NCBI GenBank assembly: GCA_907165135.1
Contig: OU015568.1
Coordinates: 8,068,501-8,132,500 of the forward strand
Direction: 5' to 3'
From: Oikopleura dioica
Lineage: Eukaryota > Chordata > Appendicularia > Copelata > Oikopleuridae
DNA: 64,000 bases
A program made the translations under genes and the position numbers. Shown in pieces: positions 33,487-44,683 of the stretch. The notes beneath the pieces were generated by a model. The model made no database searches, had not been told where the DNA came from, and saw nothing but the letters and a program-made list of their open reading frames with translations. Within the stretch, counting starts at the first letter, position 1; the number at the start of each line of letters is the position of its first letter.

Positions 33487-36280
33487 ATGCGTTTACTGCC
33501 TTTATTGGCAGGAGCAGAAGCTTCGCTCAGACATTATGCCAATGTGACAGATGTGGCTGCTGAAGAAGTGACGATCGTAGAAGGCGCTCTACGAGATGGA
33601 TACTGTGGAAGTAGAAAATTTACACTTTGGTAAATTGAAATTTCGCGACAGTTCTTTTTATTTTCAGTTATCCACCCACTGAAGACAACCCAAACACAAA
33701 CTGCGTTGACGTCACCATCGACGGGCAACATGTTGATCAGGTTTCAGTGAACGGACAAATCGTTGATCCTGAAAAGTGCATCTTCGTCGTTATCGGACTA
33801 TGGGCCAGCTGGGCAGAGGCAGATATGATTTGCAAGACGCAAGCTGCGGGAAGTGTTAACGAGGAGGGACATCTTATGTCCATTCATAATGGCCTTCAAA
33901 ATACGAAAATCAAGCAAAGTAAGAGAAACATCGAAAATTGATTCGACAATTTTCTAGTTATCGACGCTTCTACCAACGAGCATGCACCGTGGTCGCCATA
34001 CTGGATTGGACTGCGACAACACTCACTCAACTCTGAGTTCGAGTGGTCTAACTTTTCCCCGGTCGATTATGTCAACTGGTACCCAGGAGAACCTAACAAC
34101 GCCGGCGATGGAGAAGATTGCGGACAGTTTACTGCCTGGGATTCGCACTGGAATGATGACAACTGCAACAAGGGATTTCAGTTTGTCTGTGAGGTGTACA
34201 AGGAACAACGACCACTGCCGCCAAATTTGGATCAAAATTGGCCATCTACTGGTTTTTGTAAAGAAGGATGGACCAAATACGCAAAGGTAAGACACTCAAT
34301 AGAAAATTTAATGAAGACTTTTCTCGAGGGTTGCTACCTAAAAGTAGGCCAAGACACAAAGAACCACGATGGTTATGACGACGAGAAATCTTTCAACGAT
34401 GCTCGAACCTACTGTAATGGCGTTTGGCCGGGAGCAGATCTTGTTATCCTCCATAATGTCTTCTACAACTTTTTCCTTGCTTCATTTGTGAAAGGCTTCG
34501 GTCGCAATGTTTGGCTTGGTGGACAAAGTACTACTCAGGATAGTCAATTTCATTGGATTGATAATTCTAGGTAATGGATTAGGATTTTTTAATTGGTAAA
34601 ATGCTCAGGTTGACATTTTCGAACTGGGTGGCCGGTAGACCTGTTGGAATTGTCGATGAAGACTCGACAAATTTAGAAGATGAAATGATTATGAGATACA
34701 GCGGAAACTTTGGTAAGACAAGGGAAAATTTTCGAAGACAAAATTTTTAGATGCTCCCGCCGGAACATGGTACGATAAAGATGGTCGAGTGCCTCATGGA
34801 TTCATCTGCGAGCACAAACTTGACAGCGGCGAGAAAGACCACGGTCATGAAATTTGCCCTGATGGTTGGATGTCATTTTCTTATGGCTGCTACAAACTCT
34901 CTTTTGAGGCAAAAGGCTACAATCAAGCGAACGATGATTGCAAAGCCCAGTGGCAGGCTTCTTCTGGCGATAAAGTAAGTATCAATTTTTTTCTTCCTTA
35001 ATTATTTATTCATTAGTCTTGGTTCTCAAATCTTGCTACAATCACAGATCAATTCGAAAACGACTTCGTTACATCTATGCTTTACGGAGAACAGACCAAC
35101 TTTGACTTGAACTTCAACTCATACGCTGGCGCTTGGATCGGCTACCACGGGAATAAAGATGGCGACAATGTTGTTTCCTTCAATTGGATGGACGAGTACT
35201 TTTCCTCTACTTACACTAAGTGGTATTATGGGGAACCAGCAGTAGAATTTGTCTTGCCGGATACGGAACTGTGTATTTATATGCTCGCGAAAAATGACAG
35301 AGGTAAAATCGTAACATAAAGGACTCATATTTAACATCTTTGAGGTGGTCAACAAGGCGCTGGAAACTGGCGAGTTGAGGGCCCTTGTGTCTCGCAACGA
35401 CCCTATGTCTGCAAAGCAGTACCACCAAAGGTTATTCCAGAGCTAGATCAGCGTGGCGAAATGAGACCCTGCAATGAATCTCACGGATGGCTTGACTCTG
35501 GAACTCATGTCGAGCCTGGCACAACTTGCATCAAAGCATTCAAACACGAAAAGAGAGTTTCATTCTATGAAGCAGAAACTTATTGTAATCAGCATTACGG
35601 AGGTCACCTTGCTTCGATTCATAGTAACGCTGGAAATCAACGACTCCTGGAAATTATTTCTTCTAGTATCGGAAATAAATACTGGACATGGATCGGTAAA
35701 TCGGTCAAAAGTACATTCATTCACCGTTATTTAGGTTTGAAAGACAACAACGCTGGCGGACACATGTGGACTGATGGATCCGCTGTCGACTTCCTCTACT
35801 GGGGTCCTGGGTGGGGACCCAAAGATCCTGACCTTGCTACTTGTGCTGATATTGGCTCAGAAGGACTTTGGAGTGCCGAAGGATGCTCAAGTAGAAATGA
35901 CTTCGTCTGCCAGGTTCAAAAGCCCTACGAAAAATGCATGTCTGTTCCAATCCAAAGCCGAGTGCCCTGCGGTTACCCAGGTATCACCATGAACGGGTGC
36001 ATGGATGAATTGAAGTGCTGCTGGGATGGAACGATGGGGAGCAAAGCTTGCTTCACTCCTGGAATCACTTCAGCGCCCTCGCCCAGCGGTGGCGGAATGA
36101 GTGTCGCTGGAGCCGTATTTTTGACGATGTTCATGTGGGCCATTCCAATGGGTAAAATTTAACTATCGGAAACACTCGGTTTATTTGTATATTTTAGCCG
36201 GAATGGTCTATTTTTACATGTTCAGAGGACCACAAGCAGGTGCCTCCGGAGGAATCGCTAACGTATCTGCTAATTTTTAA
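33487..36280 (+). CDS. Type I membrane protein with four C-type lectin-like domains and a trefoil domain
   Basis: The signal peptide MRLLPLLAGAEA is followed by C-type lectin-like modules joined by in-phase introns. Module 1 has PYWIGLRQ and WYPGEPNNAGDGEDCGQF, a calcium/sugar-binding EPN motif with WND-like WNDDNCNK, so it may bind mannose-type sugars. Modules 2 (VWLGGQ), 3 (AWIGYHGNKDGD) and 4 (GGHLASIHSN, WTWIG, GLWSAEGCSSRNDFVC) are recognisable, but EPN is lost or altered. A trefoil (P-type) module follows (KCMSVPIQSRVPCGYPGITM, then CCWDGTMGSKACF), then a membrane span (VAGAVFLTMFMWAIPM) with an intron before the last 30 residues. It is likely a glycan-recognising surface receptor of gut or epithelium. 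Confidence 0.87.
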
Positions 36281-36322
36281 CTTTGTTCATAAATAAAACA
36301 ACATTTTGTATTTGATCTTTAT

Positions 36323-37004
36323 TTAAACGTATTCTTCACTACTTTGAACGACTCTAAAATAACTTTTATGAAATGGAATAAAGATTAAAAAACCTTTGAC
36401 AATACTTCCAAAACTTCCACGAGAAGGCGATCGAGATCTGCGTCGTTCGGTAGAGGGGAAGTTCCGCGGTGGTTTTTGCGGTGTAACTTGTATCCCTGCT
36501 GACGCTTCCTCAAAGTCATCAACTTTTACTCCCTATTGAATGATTTTATGAATGAAAAAAAATTATAATTAACTTGGCAATAGGTTAGATCCAAGCCGCT
36601 GTCGAATTTTGATGAAAATGCTGAATCCTCGTGGTCGTCTGCGTTTTCCTCAGATGCAACTTGATTTCCTCTATTTGTTAAAGCTTGTAGCAGAAATGAA
36701 GTTTTGACTATATCTCAAAAAATATATTTTGAACTCATTTCTTATTCAACGTGTTTTGAATACTCGCAAGCTCGTTTCTAAGAAGCTCGAGCTGATCCGA
36801 AAGATCGTCAATTGCCTGCCTGTGTTCAAGATTCTTGAGCTCTAAGTCAAGTCGCACTCGTCTGGAAATAAGCAATGACTTTGCCAATAAGCAAAAGCGT
36901 GCTGAATACCTTTCAGTTTCATCCTGACGCTTTAAAACTTTACGGCAAAGCTTTTCAAAACTCATTTCCTCTTTTTGAATTACTCTGAGTGAGTAAAAAG
37001 TCAT
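36323..37004 (-). CDS. Coiled-coil protein of unknown function
   Basis: Four exons are inferred on the minus strand. The first two give a long heptad-rich helix (LKNLEHRQAIDDLSDQLELL, then RNELASIQNTL). The later exons are polar and Ser/Arg-rich (NRGNQVASEENADDHED, PPRNFPSTERRRSRSPSR) and end EEYV, with AATAAA overlapping the stop. The join between exons 2 and 3 is uncertain: the frame otherwise stops at LNKK. A phase-1 intron starting either at a GT (80 nt) or at a GA (53 nt) restores the reading frame. No signal peptide or membrane span. It is tail-to-tail with the lectin gene. Confidence 0.6.
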
Positions 37005-38554
37005 TGAAATTTGATGATATAATTTCAGAATAATTTCATTTACGAAAAGAAATGAACGAGATTGATGTCGAAATCAATTAATTTCAATACGGAATAATCA
37101 AGCCGTATCGTTGATAAGTATTCTTCCTTGATTTCAATTTTACCAATTCATCTATGGGTGTTAAAGCTAATAAAAAAAATAATAAAAAATAATAAACAAA
37201 CATAAAATTCAATCAATAATTTTCAGATGGCATCGAAAAATCTGTTCAAAATTGATCAATTTATGTTTTCTAAGAATTAAAAAATGTTGTTCAGCAAGCT
37301 GTTGAGATTTCAATAAAAAGGCAGTGTGTTATTATTGAAGAATCTACTTCAGTTGTTCAAATTGAAGTGTAAGTCATAAGAATTTCTTGATCTGATAACG
37401 GATATTCATCTTTCAGGAATTTTTAATACTAATACTAATTGGATTGATTACATTTTTATGGTGAAATATGCGCTATTTTTATGGTAAGTTATGCGTCATT
37501 TTTATGCTTTAATATGCTTTATTCTTACCAATTAATTTTGGTTCATTTCTTTGATATTCAGAAGACGAATCGGATAATATTTTTTTTATAAATTATGACA
37601 GATTCTTTAGCGAGGTTTAATCGGACCATAGAGTAAGAAAGGGTAACCTTATCGGTAAATTACGGTATTATACCGATGTTTAAATTTTAGATGTCAAATC
37701 AACTACGGCAATAATTCGCTCGGCGACATATTAACGCATTTTTTTTTCTTCAAATTTTAATAATTTCAAAAAAAGAAATTCTGGGGAAAAATAACTTAAT
37801 TTTTTTAACAAAAATAAATGATTATTTAACAGATTTCTACCGCACGATTTCAAAGCTGATGATGATGACTGTGAATGAGAAAAGCCTCTGAGTTAATCTT
37901 CATGCTCAAAGATAAAGAAACTGAAGCGACGTTTGATTAATTTTTAATCAAAATAAAGAACTTGAAAATGGATTGACCTTCTGTCAGGCGTGAATCTTCA
38001 TCTTTCAACTGCGGCCCATATTTAGCTTTTTAGATGCTCTCTATGGAGCTCTTCTGAGCCGATTGTACGGCTCAGCGGCGATTGTTCCTCCGGCTTGTTC
38101 ACTCCAGTTGTACATTATCGCCAGCAACAAAACTTATTTCCAACTTATTCGCGTTAAAAGAAGCCATTAGAGTCAGAAACCGCAATTCAAATTGCAATTC
38201 AGTCGCATGGGAACGTTTTTTTTATCGCTTTAGAATTATATCAGAGAAGGAAAATTTCATTCCCATTTGATAAGTACTTCCGAGCGAGTGTCTTTTAGAC
38301 AGGTAACGTTTTCAAATTGAAATCTTTTTGTTATCATTTTTTGAAGAGAAGTTTTCTGCTTACATGGAATCGTCATGTGGTTCTGCATTGTTTTATTTGT
38401 TATTGGAACGTTTACTTATCTCATTTATTACTGTCGAAAAGGAACTGGTTTTCAAATGTCTCTGGCTTTAGATTTTGCATATTCTTTTTGCCAACCCAGT
38501 TGAAAGAAAAGGAAGACATGTCCGAAATGATGAGAATGGCATAGAGAAAAAATA

Positions 38555-38777
38555 GGCTGCTCCTATTTTCTGGAGATTTTTTTCTGAGCCTATTTTTCAA
38601 GCCGATTTTTAAGGGTGTCAAGGGCCTCCCGGCCCCCTTAAACCTTGACAAAAACCCGGCCCAGGGCCCGGGCTTTCTTTTGACCAAGTCAGGTACCCTT
38701 AATTATAACTCTAACACCCTTAAAAATCGGTTTAAAAAATAGGTCCAGAGGAAAATTTCCAGAAAGTAGTAGTTGCC
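38555..38777. repeat. Foldback (MITE-like) element, about 223 bp
   Basis: GGCTGCTCCTATTTTCTGG at the left matches the reverse complement of the right end, GGCAACTACTACTTTCTGG. The arms continue through CCGATTTTTAAGGGTGT to about 65 bp. The GC-rich centre includes the palindrome GGGCCCGGG. No coding capacity and no clear target duplication. Confidence 0.65.
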
Positions 38778-39435
38778 GAAAAAACACTACTGTGATTATT
38801 TATCACTGTAGATTTTACAGTGTAAATAGAAAATTTATAAAGAGCAAAAAAAGGTACTTTCTGTTGAACTTTTTTCAGCATAAAATTCTGGAGAACTTAC
38901 TTGAAACTGTCGCCGGCGGAAATGGTCAGTCAAGTTTCTCACTTCAAAAAGCTACAATCACTTCTCAAAAATTAATCCTACCAGAAAAAATGTCAGACTT
39001 ACAAAACCGCAGGAGTCATTCGCGTGGATTCGCGAAATCCGCCAGATGTCCGAAATTCCGGAAAGTACACGTAGAAGCATTAGAGACTCTTTGATACCCG
39101 TCGAGTGGGCAAAATGACTGGTGCACTTTTGAAGCCGCTTCTAAACGGGCAGTTAAAATTTTGAGGTTCAAATAAATTGGAGTTGGGTAAAGTGGACTCT
39201 TATTTTTAGTCTGTTATTAGGCTCCTTTTTTGTATTTTATCTTTATGAGGTTCTTTGACTCATGGTTCAACAGATCTTCGTATCTAAAAAAGCGAATGAT
39301 ATTTGAAAAAAAAATGAATAAATTTATCACATGATAGCTGTTTTCAAATTGATATCAAATTCTTATTTCATCAAGTTTTTACTTTATTAGGAATCTTTTT
39401 CTTGAAAAAAAAATCAAAAAATACTTAAACAAGTA

Positions 39436-39836
39436 CAGTTAATTATGGAATTTTTGGACATTTTTGTCCCAAGATTTTCGCAAAAATGTCCAAAAATTTG
39501 ATACACGCGGCCAAAAAAAATGTCCCATCCAAAATTGCTTAAAAAATTTTTTTTGAGGAAAATCTCCATCATTCTTTGTTTAATCCTTCTTCTAAAGACA
39601 AAAAATGTTTTAGGGGTAGGAGATCAACCTTCAATCTTATCTTTCTCAAAGAAAAAGTAAGATTTTTAATAAGAAAAAACGTCATATCTGGCAAAAAAAA
39701 ACAGAAAATTTAAAAATTAGGCGCAGAAAATGTCCAAAAATTTGATACGGGCACTTTTGAAAAGTGTCCAAAGAAAACCCCTTAAAATAGCAAAAATGTC
39801 CAAAAATTTGATGTCCAAAAATTCCGTAAAAAACTG
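39436..39836. repeat. Tc1/mariner-type MITE, 401 bp
   Basis: The ends are CAGTT...AACTG, flanked directly by TA on both sides (39434-39435 and 39837-39838), which is the hallmark of Tc1/mariner insertion. The inverted repeats carry GGAATTTTTGGACAT. The motif TGTCCAAAAATTTGAT recurs several times internally. No transposase frame is present, so it is non-autonomous. Confidence 0.78.
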
Positions 39837-39981
39837 TAATTTGTTTTCTTGCTCTCTTCGCATAAAACAAGAGAACCCGAAAAATATTACGAGCAAGATT
39901 TAACGGTTAGAAAAGTACTGATTTAGCAAAATATTCGGACACTCTCGCGCGCCCCCTGAAATACTTCGAGTACCGCGCGAG

Positions 39982-39988
39982 TATAAAA
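39982..39988 (+). promoter_or_regulatory. TATA box of the Ly6-like gene
   Basis: TATAAAA at 39982 lies 70 nt before the ATG at 40052. A second TATAAAAG at 40031 is only 21 nt before the ATG, too close to set a start site that would include this ATG, so the upstream one is the better candidate. Confidence 0.5.
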
Positions 39989-40051
39989 AGAGCTCGTTTC
40001 GCTAGCTCGGCATCGAGTTATCCAAAGCGATATAAAAGCCCAAAACACAAG

Positions 40052-40579
40052 ATGAAAATTTTTGCCCTTCTCAGCGCTGCAGTATTTGGCCAGACAACTG
40101 ATCCACCAACTTCTGCCCCACCAGCCACGATTACTCTAGGAACAACAGTTACCGCTCCAGAGGCTTTTGCGTAAGTGACCGTTTCCTATGCGCTTATTAA
40201 TCGGTGATTTAGTTGCTTGACTTGCAATGCTAACAACGTTGCCGACTGCATCGCCAATGGAACGATGGTTGAATGCCAAGACAGCCAGACGTCCTGCGCT
40301 GTCACCATGCGTAAACGACGAGGAAAAACCTACTTCGTCCAGGCTGGCTGCAAAGCCCTCGACGCCTGCCTCGTCAACAAGAGTCAGAACAACAGAGGTC
40401 CCTGGAAGCTACAGGAGTGCAAGCCATACAACAACAAAAAGATCGAAAATTCTGTCTGCCGCCAATGCTGCGACGGAGCTCCCGAGTGCGTCCAGAACAC
40501 CTTCTTCAACGCAGATGGAACCGACGGAATCCAAAAACGGGCCACATGGATAAACGACTACGTCAGCCAGGACGATTAA
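40052..40579 (+). CDS. Secreted Cys-rich protein, Ly6/uPAR-like
   Basis: Two exons give about 161 residues. MKIFALLSAAVFGQ is a signal peptide. A short Thr/Pro-rich linker (TTDPPTSAPPATITLG) follows, then a Cys-rich body with the pattern CLTCNANNVADCIANGT, VECQDSQTSCAV, GCKALDAC and a closing CRQCCDGAPECV. The spacing and the terminal CC...C are reminiscent of three-finger Ly6/uPAR domains, but the last Cys is not followed by the usual Asn, so the call is tentative. There is no hydrophobic C-terminus for a GPI anchor. GC-rich codon choice and the TATA promoter suggest high expression. Confidence 0.7.
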
Positions 40580-40891
40580 GCCCCTTTTTCGTGTATAATT
40601 ATTTTTCGACCGAAAAGTCTTCTTCAGACTTTGAACTCAAAAAACCTTTTCGACAACATTTTCCAAAGGCGCAATGCCAATTGGAAAGAAACTTCCGTGA
40701 AATCAAACTTTATAACCATTTATAACTGATCAATAAAATATCTTTAAAATATGCGGCTTTCCTTTTAATAAAACTCTGCTGAGAAAAGTGACGTGGCTGA
40801 GAAATTGATAAGTAAGAAAGAAGCGGTAGGGCGCTCGTCCGGATTTGAGAAAGCCAAAAAAGTAGATTCTTAGAGAGCAGTTGCTGGAAAA

Positions 40892-41963
40892 ATGTCTTTG
40901 AAAATAATTAAAGAATCAACAAAAAAGACGTGTAGCAGAGCAAAGAGTATATTCAGGTTTGACCAAGGCCGTATGCATCGATTTGATAAGTTTGTTACAG
41001 CAAACAAGTAGAAGAAGAGCCGATCGGGACGGAGATTGATTTAGAGCTACTGGAATACGTTGAAAAGGTCTGCTGATTTATAAAAATTTTCATGGCAAAA
41101 ATTAAGGGATACACTTTGATCAATGAAATTCGTGCTGAGATTTCAAGTCAACAAAAAATTCTTCAAAAAAGACGCGCTTCATTTTTCTTCCGAAAAGGAA
41201 AACGAAAACATGACTTTTCAAAAATCTCGCAGCTTCGTATGTTTCACAAAGAAATGGTAACACTTTTATATTGATAGAAATCTCACTTCTTTTAGAAAGA
41301 GAAGGGAAAGACATTGACAGGCATCGAGGCGAGAATATTAGAAATGCACTGCGAGGCTCAAGGGATTCTTCTTCAGACGCTTATCCACGTAAGTTTCGTT
41401 GATAACTTGTCGTTCTCACGAACTGATGTCTAGGATTACTTTGAGATCGTTGGGAAAATTGATGACACTAAGAGTCGTCTCAAAAACAAGGTATCTTCGT
41501 AAATTATTAAGTTTACAATTGGGATTACTACTCAGATGACTGAAATCGGCTTTGAAAATGCTTCGTACGTAGATGGGCCCCCTAGTCCAAGAATCGTCCG
41601 TTTTGTGGCTCCAGATTGTGCTGAAGAACTGGAGGAGCAAAATGAAACGATAAAAGCAATAGAAGACATAGAAGACAAAATCGACGAGGTTAATTTTCTT
41701 CACAACGTCATAAATCTCACCGTTCATGGTAAAACTAAATCATGTTTTACCGAGAATATCTGCTTTTACTAGGGCAGGGTGAAACTCTTGACAGAATCGA
41801 GCAATATGCTGAAGAAGGAGCATCGCAGCTGGAAAAGGGAGTGAAGAAAACCGCTAAAGCAGCGAGGCAGAAAAAATACTGCAGGATTCTGAAAATTGCT
41901 CTCTTCATTGTCTTGGCACCACTTTTGGTTATTGTCGGTTTGACAGTGATAACCTGGTTTTGA
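40892..41963 (+). CDS. Syntaxin (Qa-SNARE)
   Basis: Eight exons join in phase, separated by short introns. The N-terminal part is helical and charged, in the position of the Habc bundle (LINEIRAEISSQQKIL, FHKEMKEKGKTLTGIEARIL). A SNARE motif follows: IKAIEDIEDKIDEVNFLHNV, then HGQGETLDRIEQYAEEGASQ. The zero-layer Gln is retained in the GQGETLDRIE stretch (compare SQGEMIDRIE of syntaxin 1). After a basic patch comes one C-terminal membrane anchor (ILKIALFIVLAPLLVIVGLTVI). It drives membrane fusion as the Qa helix of the SNARE complex, at the plasma membrane or endosomes. I cannot assign the subtype with confidence. Confidence 0.87.
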
Positions 41964-42232
41964 GTTTCCATCGCTGATTCACATCGTGTAAATATAAACT
42001 TATGATTCACAGGATCAATATAAAAAAAGATCATAGAATAAATTTCTCAAAAATGTACTCGATCTTCTTCAAGCGTTCCTAAATGAACTTTCAGGTGACG
42101 AAATAAAGTAAAATTCACTTGCGTCAAGAGAAATTTAATTGCAAACAGCAAATTCATTTTGAACCGCTGAATGCATAAAAGCGAATTTCCCAGCCAACAT
42201 GATCAATTTAAATTTCACATTGTTTTCTAAAA

Positions 42233-43974
42233 ATGAAGCTTTTATCGACTTTTCTGGCGTCGGCCTTTTCTCAAACATGTCCGAAACTGGCCGATAATCC
42301 GAATTTTCAGGTTTATCCTTCGGAAGAGAGAGTTTTTAAAGAGAAGCTTTAGAATATTGCTCACGCTACTGGACACAATGGGTGTGCACAATCAACAATT
42401 ATCGGGCACAACCAGGAATGTAACGTCAAATGCGCAAGTGGTTACGAATTGAACAGTCAGGACTGGGCCCTACCCGCCAAATGCAAGGTTCTTGACGGCG
42501 TGGATCCCTACTGGACCTTTTCGGGGAAGTATGGAAGTGGCGAGTCAAACAAAGTCGCTGAATTCGGTTGCTGCCTCAAGCATTCTTTGAAAGTCGGACA
42601 CACGCTCAAGGCTTGGAATTTAAATAGAAACTTTGGCACACCCTATGCCGAGGCAGATGCTAACTTTGCTTTGTTCAACATGTTCGTAAAGAACAACTCC
42701 AAATGGTCCACTGCAGGTAATCTTCAAGTTTTTCCTACTCTAAATCATTTATAAGCGACAAATGGGTACTCTTTCTTACTCGTATTCCCAAACATTTTGC
42801 CGGCTGATGTCACCGTAAAGACTTTTGCTCGGCTAGAAGTCACTGACGTCTACAGAGATCCTCGAAGCGCGAAAACCCTCGTCAGGTTGAACTCTAAGCC
42901 TGGATTTGAGTCCTTTCCACTTGATTCGAAAATTGCACTTATGTTCGCGCTTGAATCGGCTCCTGGAGGAACGAATATCAAAGACTACGCAGATAATAAT
43001 GCTATCTCAGTGAAGTTTTACCATGAACGGCACCCGTGCTTTTGCGCAGGCAATACTGACTTGTGCAGTTATCTCGTGCCACCACCGACAAAATGTTAGC
43101 GATCATTTTTATCTTCCTTTTATAACTATTTTTATAGTCGCAAGTTTCAACATTCAGGTCTTCGGAACGACAAAATACGGCAAGACAGAAGTGAAGGATC
43201 AAATCGTTCAGATATTGAACAGATACGACATTGCTACAACTCAGGTTAAATTGTTTGAACATTGACATTTAAACTTTTCAGGAAATCCGCGATAGTAGTG
43301 AGACCGCGTTCCCCAGCCTTGTCGGAGACATCAACGCTGTGAACGACATCTATGACTGGTGGACTGGGGCTCGCCAAGGAACCACAAGCAGCAAAGAACA
43401 AGTCGGCTTTATCTGGGATCGAAACGATTTCTCCAAGGTCGATGGTTACGATTTCGACGACTCTTCAACCCTCTGGTTCGAGCGACCACCAACTGTGCTT
43501 GTTCTCGAGCGAGTAAGCGTTAATTATGAGCAATTTCAAACTCAAAAACTGGGAATCATTTCCGGCCATCTGAAGCCGGTCACTGGAGTCAGTGACATGG
43601 TTACTGAAGACGAAATCAACCACTTGCAAGATGTCTACAACGATCTCCTTGTTAAACACCCAGACATCAACGACGTTTTAATTGTTGGTGACTTCAACGC
43701 TGACTGCAACTATGTTGCGAATCCCGAAAGTCTCACTCTCTACACAGAACCTTCCAATGACTGGCTCATCCCCTTTGAAGCTGACACTACAGTATCCCCC
43801 ACCGACTGCGCGTACGATCACATCGTCCTTTATGGAAACATCCGAAACAATGTCGTCAGCTCCGGCGTTTTCGACTACCAGACATACTACGACACCGACC
43901 AGATTTTCTATAACGGAGACCCAATTACCGACCTAATCTCCGATCACTTCCCTGTAGAGTTTGAGTTTTTCTAA
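42233..43974 (+). CDS. Secreted DNase I-like nuclease with Cys-rich N-terminal extension
   Basis: The signal peptide MKLLSTFLASAFSQ precedes a Sushi-like Cys segment (CPKLADNPNFQ, GCAQSTIIGHNQECNVKCASGYEL). About 180 residues of unknown fold follow (YWTFSGKYGSGES..., two further Cys pairs). The C-terminal 260 residues are DNase I-like: FASFNIQVFGTTKYGK, RYDIATTQEIRDS, LGIISGHLKP, LIVGDFNADCNYV, DTTVSPTDCAYDHIVLYG and SDHFPVEFEFF. The catalytic Glu (QE), both His (GH and SDH) and the metal-linked Asp (GDFNADC, CAYD) are all present, so it should be an active Mg/Ca-dependent endonuclease. The extension is not found in vertebrate DNase I. Six exons. Confidence 0.88.
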
Positions 43975-44683
43975 GTACCGACTGCAGAAAATAAACGACA
44001 TAGATTTCTTCCACTCCGTTTTCTACAGTTCTTCCTAACCGTTCACCATTTTTCTAAGCTAACGTCCTGCAAGAAATGACACAAAAAGAGTTTTACAGAG
44101 ATAGGTTTTTATTGCTTTTTTTTGCAATAATATCATCTTCTTTTTTCCTTTTGGCTTGAGATGCCGGTGGAAACTTGGATAATTCGGCAGGCTCGATGAA
44201 TCTCCATCTTGGAGTTCATAACAGAGAGTGCTTCTATGAAACCCTCTCTGAAGCACACTCTTTCGCGAATTCTTAATTATTTATAAATTTATAATTCACA
44301 GTCCGAAAAACACTTACCTGTAAAGTATCTGGGCCGGACCTTCAAAAATCCGAAGACTGACTCACTTCGCTCGCCGGAGCCCTGACATCAACAACAAATC
44401 TAGAGATTTTTCAAGGCATCTAGAGAAACAGCTTCTTCATTCATCAACACCCCTGAGGGCTAGAAGGGGAAAGCAACATCTACAGAGCTCTAGAAAATAA
44501 TCGTAAACAACCTTTGTCAATTCAGATTCCTTTGTATACGACCCTGAGGGTCAGGGTCTGAGCTTATATTCTTTCAAAGAGCATAAGTTCATAAATTGTG
44601 AGCAGGATTACTCGTAAAACCGCAAAATAAAGACTTTCGAGCAGAGGCGTTGCTTTTCAGTAGAGTTAATTTTCCATCAACGG
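43975..44683. other. Intergenic region between the DNase I-like gene and the next membrane-protein gene
   Basis: No coding signal. It contains a dyad motif (GACCCTGAGGGTCAGGGTC near 44548) similar to the intronic hairpin at 8664-8737, and scattered TCTAGA sites (44400-44490). No RNA gene recognised. Confidence 0.4.

Larger units (their letters stand above)
37005..40051. other. Gene-poor region with two foldback elements
   Basis: These 3 kb lack any spliceable coding signal. They are AT-rich and hold foldback elements at 38555-38777 and 39436-39836 plus the promoter of the Ly6-like gene. Open frames at 38317-38687 lie mainly within or beside the first element and are not genes. Confidence 0.55.
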
